Assembly (NCBI GenBank): GCA_002104985.1
Contig: MCGO01000069.1
Span: forward strand, 1-64,000
Length of the DNA: 64,000 nt
Source of the DNA: Rhizoclosmatium globosum
Lineage: Eukaryota > Chytridiomycota > Chytridiomycetes > Chytridiales > Chytriomycetaceae
Direction of reading: 5' to 3'
Below, piece after piece: positions 10,129 to 20,209 of the stretch; position 1 is the stretch's first letter; the number at the start of each line of letters is the position of its first letter. The translations under genes and the position numbers were made by a program. The notes below the pieces were generated by a model. That model ran no database searches. It saw nothing but the letters and a program-made list of their open reading frames with translations, and had not been told where the DNA came from.

Positions 10129-11085
10129 TTATTTGAAAGAAACATCAACAACCGTTTGATTTGGATCATCCTGACAACGTAATTTTGAAAATCGTCCACG
10201 AATAGCTGCCAACTCACATCCCAAAACTCTTTCAAGCTTACTTTCCATCTCCTTCTTCTTAATCATTCGTTCGTAATGCAGCACAAATTTCGTTGCAAGG
10301 AGCACAGTGAATACCACATTCAACAAAGCGGCGTTTATAATAGCCCACCTTTCGTAATTCGTCGCAAAGAACACAAACTGGAAGCAAACACTAATAAAGA
10401 ATAAACTTGTCCCAAGTACACCATGTTTCGCGACAACAAGAAATGTATGGTCGATAGCTTCCTCTTGACTATCATTACGCTTCGTTTTTTCCAAGAAAAG
10501 AATGTATGAGACCAAAAAGACTACATCTAATGCTACAGCGCCAACGATCGACGCAATTGTGAGGCCGCGAACAACAAGCCGAATCACTATCAAGACATCT
10601 AGTGAAAAATCAAAAGTGACTAGAATAGCAAGAGCAACTGGAGCATAAGTGATAACCGCGACGATTGTCATAGAGATTTGTACAACTTTAAACAAGTCTG
10701 GAGATAAGGAATCTATGATCTCAACACTTCTATCGTGACTACGGAGCAGGAATCCATATTGTATAGTTTGCATAAATATTTTCAACAAGGGCAACGTTGA
10801 GAAAGTCCAGTGAGTGTATAAAGAATCATCTTCCGAGTCTCCAATTTCAAAGTGGATCCAAGCCTTTGTAGCCCAGAACCCAATGAAAGAAAATCCCGTG
10901 AAGAACATCGTAATATTAGGCCTGGAAAATATCGGGTGAATCCGATTTCTTGTTCCCGTCCTTGTTTCCGTATCAAATCGGAAGATAAACAAAAGGAAAG
11001 CACCAAGTTGACAGCTCGACACCAACATCATCCCAACAGAAAAATACGCCATTGGGATATGCGCGTCTGGCGTTTCAACATTCAT
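10129..11085 (-). CDS. Seven-helix membrane protein, array member 5 (first in transcription order)
   Basis: Single-exon gene of 318 aa, first of the array on the minus strand. Landmarks: ETPDAHIPMAYFS, RTGTRNRIHPIFSRPN (slightly different loop), GFWATKAWIHFE, FLLRSHDRSVEIIDSL, FLVVAKHGVL, and KKKEMESKLERVLGCEL in the tail. The C-terminus ends in NQTVVDVSFK, echoing the NETVV.. ending of the other members. The Met at 11085 was chosen by alignment; the open frame reaches 11142. The extra acidic insert EDDS after helix 2 is unique to this copy. Function unknown. Confidence 0.82.
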   Translation of the reverse strand: MNVETPDAHIPMAYFSVGMMLVSSCQLGAFLLFIFRFDTETRTGTRNRIHPIFSRPNITMFFTGFSFIGFWATKAWIHFEIGDSEDDSLYTHWTFSTLPLLKIFMQTIQYGFLLRSHDRSVEIIDSLSPDLFKVVQISMTIVAVITYAPVALAILVTFDFSLDVLIVIRLVVRGLTIASIVGAVALDVVFLVSYILFLEKTKRNDSQEEAIDHTFLVVAKHGVLGTSLFFISVCFQFVFFATNYERWAIINAALLNVVFTVLLATKFVLHYERMIKKKEMESKLERVLGCELAAIRGRFSKLRCQDDPNQTVVDVSFK

Positions 11086-11213
11086 GATCGGAAGTTCGTA
11101 AGTCCGGCGTGTTGAGTTGAAAATCTTTTGTTCCAGCACCAAACAACCGCCAAGTAATCATTATCCAAACGATTTATTCTGCAGCTAGATACAAAAGCTA
11201 TATGCTCTTTCAT

Positions 11214-14200
11214 TTAATACATAACCTCCTGTCTGCAAGCTTCGCTCAAACTCTCCAGCAGTAGAATCCTAGAAACTTCCAAGCACTTTATCTCGTCATT
11301 CAGACGCGTCATTTCAGCCATATCGTGCTGCCAATACTCTCCTGAATGTCCTTCCTCAATGCGCTGCGAAAGTTGCATACGAGACATGGAATGACGATCC
11401 AACATAGAGTTGAGGGTTGCAAGAGACTTTGACAACATCGCACTTCGACTTTGTTGTTGTTGTTGCTGTTGATATGCGTCTCCAAGGAAACTCGCGCTAG
11501 GTTGCTTTGTGAGGCCGGGAGGAAGTCTAGAGCTCAGGGGAGGCTGGCTTCCAAAGACTCCCATTCCTCGAGCCATCCCACCAGTGAAATCGAAAGCAGT
11601 GGAAGAAGAGTTCCCAGACCCATTACCATTTGCAAAGAACGACGAAGAAGACGCTGGAACATACCCCACACCATTCCCAACGACTGATGATGGCGGCGAG
11701 AATCCGGGATGACTTCCTTCAATCGAGCTCGAATCAAACATTTGGTTTGATGCGTTAGCACTGGATGGAGGAAGAAGCGTCTGGGTGAACAAGGAAGCAA
11801 TTGGATCAGGGGCAGCGGACCCAAATGTATATACTGGCACAGGTGATAAGACTGACGGAAAAACTTCGTCTGAACTTTGGTATTGCTGGCCTGGATATTG
11901 ATGGTTTGGATATTGCTGTTGATTTTCGTCCTGTTGATAATCCTCATTCTCAAAGTATTGGCTGTCGGAGCTTGAGGACCCACTCATATAATGATCCTCT
12001 GAGATATTTGATGCGGTGGGAACAAATTCCTTTGCCAAAGGTTTCATCTGGGTTGAATCCTTAGAAACCTTTGTGACTCGTGGTTCAGCAGCAGCGGTAA
12101 TGGGGGATATCATTTCTTCATTCGAAGCACGTTGCTTTTCTGCACGCTCTACATGAAGCGACTTGCATTTGTCACCATTTCGACAACCTCGCTTTGAATT
12201 GAAGAATCGACAAAAGTTTTGAGCTTCTGGATCTTCGACCTTCTTTTCAGCTTCCGCCTTAATTCGTTCATGTAGATGTTTGCATTTATCGCCGTTTCGG
12301 CAACCACGCTTCGAGTTGAAGAATGAGCATACTTGCGGCACTACTTCCGGAGCTGGAACTCCGATTGCTTGCTGGATTTCAGTAAAATCAAAGACTCGCT
12401 CGCTGTCTTCGTCGTAACGAGCAGCGTCTTGTGCCTTTGGAGCTGGGGATGACTTCTTGCCTACTTTTAAAGTTAATAAAACGTAATAAACGTATGTCCT
12501 ACATCACCTTTTGCTTTGGTATCTTGATTAAGGACTGGAACAGTGTTAATTGGCGAGGCTGCTTGAGCTTCCGATGGTGAAGATGCGTTTACGGTGGACG
12601 AACCAACAGATGGCATCTCAACAACCTCAGGAATATGTTTATCGGGGTCTCCACCTAACCGAACGATAGTCTCCCTCTTGACTTGCTGAACTTCTTCCAG
12701 AATCTCACTAATAGCCTCCACAGTAGCTTCGACACCGAGCAGAGGGTGCGTCCCGCTGATTTCAAAGAGCGATTCCATCATACTGCCCATCTTAGTTTCA
12801 AAGTCGAGGATAGCTGAATTTGCAAGGATAATCGAAGGAAGGCACGTTTTATGCTCATCAAGTTGACAAGACTTGCACAGGTTCTGGAACGTCTTCAGCC
12901 GAGTTTCACGCGTATTACCGTACCAAGAAAGCTCCCGCTTGATCTCTTTGAAGATAGTCGCAGGATCTTTCTGACGAACTGACGTGGATGAGCTGACGGC
13001 AACACCAACTTTCCTCGCATTAATAGGCTGCTGTTGCTGCATAGGAGGTGATTGAACGTGTGAATCCATCCGTTTGCGCTCGAGTTCTTCGGCACGTCGT
13101 TCAGCTTCTTTGGCTTTCTCCTCCTGCTCCATCTTTGTTTTCAACGCCAATCTTTCAGCCTCAGCCTTTTTGGCGGCTTCTGTAGCTTTAAAGCGTTCTT
13201 CTTCTTGTTGTCGCTTTCGCTGTTCCGCCAACTCTTTCGCATGCGCCTTTTTCTTTGCCGCTTCCTCCTCCGTCTTTCTCTTCAATGCTTCTGCTTCAGC
13301 AGCCTTTTTAGCAGCTATTTGCGCTGCAACTTTAGCTTTTTCTTCATCAGCCTGCCGTTTAACTTCAGCTTCACGCATCCTCTTCAATCTCTCTTCCTCA
13401 GCTTTCCGCTGCAAAGCTTCACCAGCAGCAATCCTCTGCGCTTCAGCTTCAGCAGCCTCAGCAGCTTTCCTAGCTTCAGCAGCCGCCATTTTTTCCTGCT
13501 CCTTTCTCCTTCGATCCTCATCAACAACCTTCCCCCGTTCACTCTTCTCCGAATCCCGAACCTCAACTTCAACCCGCCCAAGAATCTCAGCACGAAGCCC
13601 AGAAACAGCGATTCCACATGTATCTTTCCAAAATTCAACAACACCATCCCATTCCCCTTCCCACTCGCACCCACGTTTTCCAATAACCCCAACAAGCGCA
13701 TACACAGCCAAGAACGCGTTCCATCCAACAACCGCAACATTCCCTCGATACTCAACCCCACCTCCATCCACTCTAAAAGCAAGTTTCCGATCCACATTAA
13801 ACGGACCAACCCTCATCTCCAAACAAGCACGATCCACCATCCCCCGCACAACCCGCTTCAGAACCTCCCCAGTTCGCTTCTCCAAACTCCCTTCACTCCC
13901 CCCTAAATGCCCCAAAAACGAATGAAACTTGGTCAACCCAACTTCACACTCTTTCCACTTCCTCCCCATGATCCACACACAGGGAACAGCCTCGACACCG
14001 CCGCCCGTCTTGAAGAGCAGTGACGACAGGTGTTGGAGCTTGGTCTCCCATTTCTCGAGCGTGTGTTTGACTTCTTCGTCGAGGAGTTTTGTGAGGAGTT
14101 TTTTACCGGATTGTTCCGAGTCAGTGAATGTGACGACTGTAGAGAGTTTCGCGGCTTGGGATTGGAGGGTTCGTAAGTGAGTTGGAAGAGGGGTTGTGGT

Positions 14201-14290
14201 ATCTTTTTTGAGGGTTTGGTAGGTTGTGAGGAAGGGACGGAGGAGGGGACAGTAGATGTGATGAGGTGTTGCAGTTGATGTTTGAGACAT
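11214..14290 (-). CDS. CCCH zinc-finger protein with long charged helix (two exons)
   Basis: Two exons (14290-12508 and 12460-11214) joined by a 47-bp GT-AG intron give 1009 aa in frame. Residues 1 to about 230 form an unrecognised folded N-terminal region. About 240-400 is an Ala/Glu/Lys/Arg-rich stretch expected to be a long single helix or coiled coil. Then comes a second helical region. Exon 2 encodes two zinc fingers of the C-x8-C-x5-C-x3-H type, both starting with FFNSKRGCRNGDKC, a Gln/Ser/Asn-rich disordered part and a short C-terminal coil. CCCH fingers of this spacing usually bind RNA. The intron join is supported by phase (AKAAAG type codon restored as Gly) and by the absence of a start codon for exon 2. 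A partner or pathway cannot be named. Confidence 0.75.
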
Positions 14291-14332
14291 GACTTTTGTA
14301 TCAGATTCGCACTGTTGGTGTCCGTGTTAATA

Positions 14333-16083
14333 TTACATCCAAGGATTGAGTGACGATCTCACCTTGATTGTGAACTCATAATCCCCCCAAACATCCTCCA
14401 ACACGACCACAGCCTTCCCATTCGCTCCCAACACAGTGCAGCACGTCTCCCACGTTTCTCCTTTTACAGATTTTCGCATTTGGATATAGTATTTGTTGAT
14501 TTTGACGTTAGTCTTGGGCATTTCCCAAGTAAACGTGAGTTCAGTGTGGTATTTTGGTTTGATGGAATTAGATTGTTCATCGAGGACAACGGAGTGTATT
14601 TTGAAAGCTTTCGGCGCAGGTGGTGCGGGTGGGGGTTTCGGTTGAGGCGGGGTAGGTTGGGCTTTTGGGCGTTCATTTTGGCTTGAACCAGAAGTTCCAG
14701 CACTGTTGTAGTTTCCTTTAGTTCTCAGATCGGCAAAGATGGTCGCCAATATCACAAGTAACCCTTTGCCACCATGATGAAAGAAGTAGACTGATATCTC
14801 CCCGTTGCTTTGCTCTTCTTCGCTCTAATCTCTGCTCACTCTATACAAACAAAAAAAACAACTCACGTAGAATGCGTCTGCTCCCCAATCAACCGCTGAA
14901 ACGTAACATACGACGAGAATCCAGCAACACTGACAGTACGAACACGAAAATCGACGGAAGCATGGAACGGCAACCCAATAGAATAAAATGGATCCGTGCC
15001 ACTCCATAGTTTCGTCCAAGATCCGCCATTCTGTTTGACTTCAAGACGATAAGCGATAGGAAATTCAGAACGAGGATCGTCGACAGCATGATACCAATCA
15101 AGACACCATTTTCCTTCATGGTGACGGTGAATAGAAAGATTTCGCGGAGCCCCGGCTATGATAAGAATGAGTCATCGAGTCTTTAATACTGCTGTTTGTG
15201 CAAAGCACGGCATAAATTACTCACGAAGCTTGAACGTTTTCGCCATTCTCGCATCCACGCCCACGTTATCTCTAAATTCCTCGAGAAAATCTTTATCTGA
15301 GCAATGCTCTCCAATATCACTGAGAACCTCATTCAGATCAAAATCTGTGCGTGATTAAATATCAATAAAATTCACAAAACATCGACAATACCTTCATCTT
15401 CCTCCTCCTCCTCGTCATATAAATCGTCATCATAATCATCCTCGTCCTCATCAAACTCATCCTCATCATCCCCCTCATCGTAATACCCGCCATCATCATC
15501 TTCCCCTTCATCATACCGATACCCCGAATGCGCACGAAAGCTTTCGGGGCCGAAACCATTTGCGCGAAAGAAGAAGTCATTGAACATGTGGGCAAACAAG
15601 TCGTTTTCGTCCATTTCAAAGTGAGAGCGAGATGAATTTGAAGATGATTTTGAGAGATCGTATTTGCGGCGGCGTTCTGGATCGGAGAGAATGTCGTTGG
15701 CCTGGTTTGCGAGGGCCATTTTGGAAGTGTCGCCGCCCTTTTCGGTTTTGGGTGGGTGTTAGTATTTAGTACGTTGGTGGTATTGGGTCCTAAGTAGGTG
15801 GTAGTAGCTAGTAGTATGTGGTGTTAACTAGTACTAGTTAGGTGGGAGTACTAGGTAAGGTACTACTAGTAGGTGGTAAGGAGTCTGCTTAGGGCATAGA
15901 GTAGTATCCTTGCAGGTTTCCAGGTATCTTCCTTGCATCCAACTAGAACCAAGCACACACCTTATCCGGGTGAAGTTCTCTGCTCAATCGATGGTACGCC
16001 CGCTTAATCTCCGCCTGCGATGCATCCTTCGACACGCCAAGCACTTGGTACGCATCAATTTGGACATCGCTGCGTGAAGACAT
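14333..16083 (-). CDS. J-domain (DnaJ/HSP40) protein with fibronectin type III domains
   Basis: Six exons (16083-15961, 15737-15392, 15344-15225, 15155-14867, 14824-14763, 14715-14333) give a continuous 440-aa frame. Exons 1-2 encode a J domain: [12 protein letters not shown], the HPD motif that stimulates Hsp70 ATPase, and [17 protein letters not shown] very acidic Asp/Glu/Tyr stretch follows (about residues 110-155). Exon 4 encodes a fibronectin III-like sandwich (APRNLSIH...LDWYHAV...[13 protein letters not shown]...FRVRTVS). The last exon has a Pro-rich linker and a second one (LTFTWEMPK...KYYIQMRKS...YEFTIKVRS). No signal peptide, so probably cytosolic. The gene ends 43 bp before the start of the CCCH gene, on the same strand. 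The combination J domain plus FN3 is unusual. Confidence 0.8.
15760..15895. repeat. TAG/GTA-rich simple repeat within intron 1 of the J-domain gene
   Basis: The 223-bp first intron (15738-15960) is four to five times longer than the other introns because it contains a low-complexity run of AGTAGGTGG, TAGTAG and CTAGTACTAG words. It contains several short palindromes (ACTAGTACTAGT). Confidence 0.65.
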
Positions 16084-16166
16084 TTGGGTTGGTTTTGGTG
16101 GAACTCTAAAAACAAATAAAACTATTTCTCCTTCATCAAAAGTACTTTCTTTATTTTATCATTTCT

Positions 16167-17920
16167 CTAATATTGCATTCCCATTTTGAACTTGGATCTA
16201 AGCGGTCCAGGTAAGGAGCCAGACAGGAAGTTCTGATCAAGCCTCCTATTCATCCATCCTCGTATTAAAGCAAGAAAAAGGTTTATATCATGAAAACTCA
16301 CAATTTATAGAGTGTCGAAATACCTCCCAATTCGGAGGGAACAGAGCCCGTCAATCGGTTTGAATGCAACAACCTTGGAACCAGTTATATTACAAGGGCA
16401 AACAAGATCAAGACTCACAATGATACCAATCGACTACAATTTCCAAGAGAACCGGGGATTTGTCCTTCCAATTTGTTCTTTGACAGATTCCTTATTGCAA
16501 TAAGATTAGAATACTCAATATTGATATCAATGGCACCTCACAGAATAACCAACTTTCTCAAGTTCCCAAACTCGGCCGGAATCGACCCAGTGAGTCCATT
16601 CTCGCTCAAATCCCTGAGAAACGTAAGTGAAGCTCATTATAAAAGAACACTCACAGCTCCTCCAACTCAGTCAACGCAACAAACTCCACAGGAATCTTTC
16701 CCGAAATCCCCTCTGTCTTCAATCGAATCGCAACCAACCGATTGGCTCCATTCCATTCAAACATGACCCGATCCCCAAGCCACCCTCCGCCCGCTTTCAA
16801 GTTCCGAAGCTGTGCATGGTCCTTGATCCCGTTCCGGCTTTTGAATTCTGTTGGCAAGAAATCCCACAAAATATCAACATCTTCGCGGAGTGCTTCTCCG
16901 TATGTCGGTGGAAGGATTGTCGGCGTAGAAACAAGGAACTGTTGCTGCTGCGAGGACATGCCACTGCTACCACCACCCCGATGCTCTTCAATTGATGCAT
17001 TCAAAGCATATTCCAAATCAGACACATTGAGCTGCTCATACGTCGGCGGCTCGACCACCCGAGCAGATTCCACTGCTTCCCCTCCAATTCCTCCCCTCCC
17101 AATCAACACCTCCACCTCCTCCATATCCGGTCTCCCACCCAGATCCTGCCTCCAACAACGCTCAATAATCTCCCAAACCCAGTCAGGAACGTCATTCCCC
17201 GCATCCGGTCGCTCTGGCCTCTTTCCCGCCATGACCAAAAAGGGAATAGCTCCAGCCGGCGTTCCATCAAACGGAACATGTCCAGTAACCGTCTCATACA
17301 CAATCATTCCGAATGAATACACGTCATGCGCTTTTGTAGGTCCATTGCCTACTTCAGAATAGCTTTCAGGAGGAAGGAACGCCAAGTGACAGTCAGGTGT
17401 GCGGTAAGATCTTGACGCTTTCTTGAGTTTGTACAGTCCAATGTTATTGAGTTTTGCATTTCCGTCCGCGTCTTAGTTGATAGGATAAATTGGGTGGGTT
17501 GATTGCTTTCAGCCACTCACCAATCAAAACAGATGACGTCTTCAGGTCCCCATGGACAACTGGATTTGGCAGCTGATGCAAGTAGGAAAGAGCAGTAGCA
17601 ATCTGTTTCAGCCAGAGAATGCGGCTTGAGAGAGAAGTTGAAGGAGCCGATGGAAGCTGTTCTTGAAGGGTAGATGCCATTCTCTCCATAATAACAACTG
17701 CCTTTCCTCCTTCAATCAAGTATCCCTTCATTTCAACAATGTGAGGATGCTCAAACGAGGAAAGGATTGATGCATCACAGCCAGGTGGAAGTCCCTTCAC
17801 TGCCACAGAAGTGACATCGAGTTCTCCTGCACAAACAGTGGCAAGACTACCACTTCCAAGAACTTGATCTCGCTGGATGTGAATGGTTTGTGGCGAAAGG
17901 TCAACGAGGAGCAATGTCAT
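16167..17920 (-). CDS. Kinase-like/LRR protein 1 (predicted pseudokinase)
   Basis: Exon 1 (17920-17521) encodes the N-lobe: GSGSLATVCAG, VAVKGLPPG, EHPHIVEMKG, and the catalytic loop VVHGDLKTSS. A 49-bp intron leads to exon 2 (from 17471): NNIGLYKLKK where DFG should be, then YSFGMIVYETVTGHVPF and the C-lobe RCWRQ...RPDME. A Pro-rich linker and a conserved DILWDFLP segment follow, then LRRs of the L..N.L.G.IP type, one LRR per small exon, ending SKFKMGMQY at the stop (16167). The catalytic Asp is present (HGD) but the metal-binding DFG Asp is Asn-Ile-Gly, so activity is doubtful. No signal peptide or membrane segment: an intracellular kinase-first, LRR-last layout. Exon 1 is almost the same as that of the gene at 50,332-52,166. 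Confidence 0.75.
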
Positions 17921-18007
17921 TTGATTGATTGATTTGTTGGTTCAATTTCTTACTTCTCAATTCGACGCATTTATTGAAAGTTTATTCTAAGGAAAGTGAA
18001 GTTTGGT

Positions 18008-20048
18008 TTATGAAAACTGGGGATACTGAAATCCCATATAAAACTTGCTTTTCAAAAGCGGGGGCATGGTACCCGTCAACCAGTTTTCTGAAACGCTCCT
18101 GCAGATTTGTTATTCGAATGTCCAATGAAGATGGCGAGCGCAGAACTTACATTGTGCGCAATCTCGATAATTGTCCGAATTCATCTGGAACAGGGCCTTT
18201 CAATCGATTCGTGTTTAACTGTCTGTTTCAATATAAGCCTTATGACATCGCTTAAATGAAGAGCTCACAAGTTCACTAAACGTGTGCAGTATGCAAGCGA
18301 AGGAGGAATACGCCCCTCCAACTTGTTCTTTGACAGATCCCTACCCAGGATAAATTAATAAAACAAGTTATAGAAACAAAGTGACAAACTTACAATGACA
18401 CAAGCTTTGACAAATTCCCAAGCTCAGGTGGGATTGTTCCCACCAATCGATTCGTGTTTAACTGTCTGTTTCAATATCAGCCTTATGCCATCGCTTAAAT
18501 TAAGAACTCACAAGTTCACTAAACGTGTGCAGTATGCAAGCGAAGGAGGAATACGCCCCTCCAACTTGTTCTTTGACAGATCCCTACCCAGGAGAAATTA
18601 ATAAAACAAGTTATAGAAACAAAGTGACAAACTTACAATGACACAAGCTTTGACAAATTCCCAAGCTCGGGTGGGATTGTTCCCACCAATCGATTCTCGC
18701 TCAAATCCCTGTTTGCAGATGTCAACAGATCAATCAAAAATCATACACTATCAATACTCACAACTCTTCCAACTCCGTCAACTCCCCAAACTCAGGCGGA
18801 ATCACTACAATAATACCCTCCCCCTTCAAATTCAATCCAATCAACCGATCGTCATCCGTTTTCCACGTGAACATCAAATTGCTACCTATATGCCCACTTC
18901 CAAATCGTAAACTCTGGAGCTGTAAATTCCGCAGTTGCTGTTTACTGTGAATTTTTCTTCGCCTCTTCAATTCTTCAGGTAAGAAATCCCACAAGATATC
19001 CACATCGGTTCGCGATATTTCTTGATAAGTGGGAGGAATGGGGATAGGTGGTGGCACAATAAATTCGGATAATGGGCGGGAAGACGATTGAGCTTCCATA
19101 AACGAAGTGTTCAATGCAAACTCCAAATCGTTTACATTGACTTGCTCATACGTGGGTGGCTGTTGTTGAACAGGTCTTGCTGTTGCTGCCAGTGAAGGTA
19201 CGCCACCACCTTCACTCGCCAGTAACAGCTCCACTTCTCCCATTGAGGGTCTTTCAATAGAATTCTGGCTCCAACAACGATTAATAATGAACCATAGCCA
19301 GAGGGGAATAACATCAGCCGTAGGTTGTTGAGGGCGTTGCCCATTTTCCACCAAAGAAGAAATAGCGACAGAGCGAGTGTTTGAGAAGGGAGGATGTCCA
19401 CAAAGAGTCTCGTACATGATCATTCCAAATGCAAAGACATCTTGCGCTGGTGTTTGTCCACAGTCAACTTCAGCGTATACTTCAGGCGCAATAAAAGGAA
19501 GGTGACAGTCTGGAGTGCGGTAGGATCTCGATTCCTTCTTAAGCTGATACAATCCAATATTGTTGATCTTAGCATTTCCATCATTATCTGTGTTGAGAGT
19601 GCAAAATTTGATGAATGAATGCTTTCCTCGCACTGCCAAGACTCAATTGTCACTCACCAATCAAAATGGAAGACATCCTCAAGTCACCATGAACAACTGG
19701 ATTTGGCAGCTGATGCAGGTAAGCCAATGCATGAGCGACTTGCTTCAGCCAGAGAGTGCGACTGGAAAGCGTCCCTTGTGATGCAAATTTAAGCTGATCT
19801 TGAAGAGTGGAAGCCATTCTTTCCATCAGAATCAGTGGATTCTTCAGCACAGCAAATCCCTTAATTGAAACAATGTTTGGATGTTGGAATTGAGACAAGA
19901 CTGATGCATCAGACCCAGGCGGAAGCTCCTTCACTGCAACTGGTTCACCATCAAGGGTCCCAGCATAAACTTTAGAGAAACTACCCTGGCCAAGCACTTG
20001 GCTGCTTGGCGTTTGGATTGCGTGCGATGAGAGGTCAATAAGGGGCAT
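18008..20048 (-). CDS. Kinase-like/LRR protein 2 (predicted pseudokinase), duplication copy A
   Basis: Exon 1 (20048-19658): GQGSFSKVYAG, VAVKELPPG, QHPNIVSIKG, VVHGDLRMSS. Exon 2 (19587-18762): INNIGLYQLKK instead of DFG, YRTPDCHLPFIAPE, FAFGMIMYETLCGHPPF, INRCWSQ...ERPSM, then Pro-rich linker and DILWDFLPEEL, and the first LRR. The LRR part follows as small exons: DLSENRL.G-type, NRLVGTIPPELGNLSKL and NKLEGRIPPSLAYCTRL units, then NRLKGPVPDEFGQLSRL and a last LRR ending in SKFYMGFQYPQFS (stop 18008). As in the neighbour, the HGD Asp is kept and the DFG Asp lost. Start at 20048 is shared with copy B. It is divergent from the FSIP1-like gene with 161 bp between start codons. Confidence 0.78.
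18210..18695. repeat. Two tandem 243-bp units encoding LRR exon pairs
   Basis: The unit starting CGTGTTTAACTGTCTG at 18210 recurs at 18453. Each unit holds two LRR exons and two introns of the kinase-LRR gene (minus strand). The second unit has a few substitutions (for example AAATTAAGAACTC versus AAATGAAGAGCTC). The equivalent locus in copy B has three units. Confidence 0.85.
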
Positions 20049-20209
20049 TTGACGGATCTTTTTCACTTTCCCTTCGCACTTCAAAGCACATGTTTTCAAA
20101 GAAGTCCTCAAACAAATATTATTAATAAATAATCCTTCTTTGCCTGGTTGAATTTCATTTAAATTGTATATATACATACCTGACAATTCTAGTTTTAGCA
20201 CTCTCCCAA
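20049..20209. promoter_or_regulatory. Shared divergent promoter region
   Basis: Only 161 bp separate the start codon of the minus-strand kinase-LRR gene from the ATG of the plus-strand FSIP1-like gene. The spacer is AT-rich and contains TATATATACATA at about 20,166-20,177. The same arrangement is kept in copy B (54,537-54,714). The regulatory role is inferred from the head-to-head layout only. Confidence 0.4.

Noticed and set aside
13074..13925. Long plus-strand open frames (283 and 233 codons) opposite the CCCH/long-helix gene
   Set aside because: They are the antisense of the Ala/Glu/Lys-rich helix; the composition (Ser/Phe/Ala/Cys-rich) is what such antisense always gives, and the minus-strand gene has clear domains and splice sites.
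11214..14290. Identification as the mRNA export factor Gle1 or Nup42
   Set aside because: The charged helix and CCCH fingers suggested it, but I could not find Gle1 C-terminal motifs or FG repeats.
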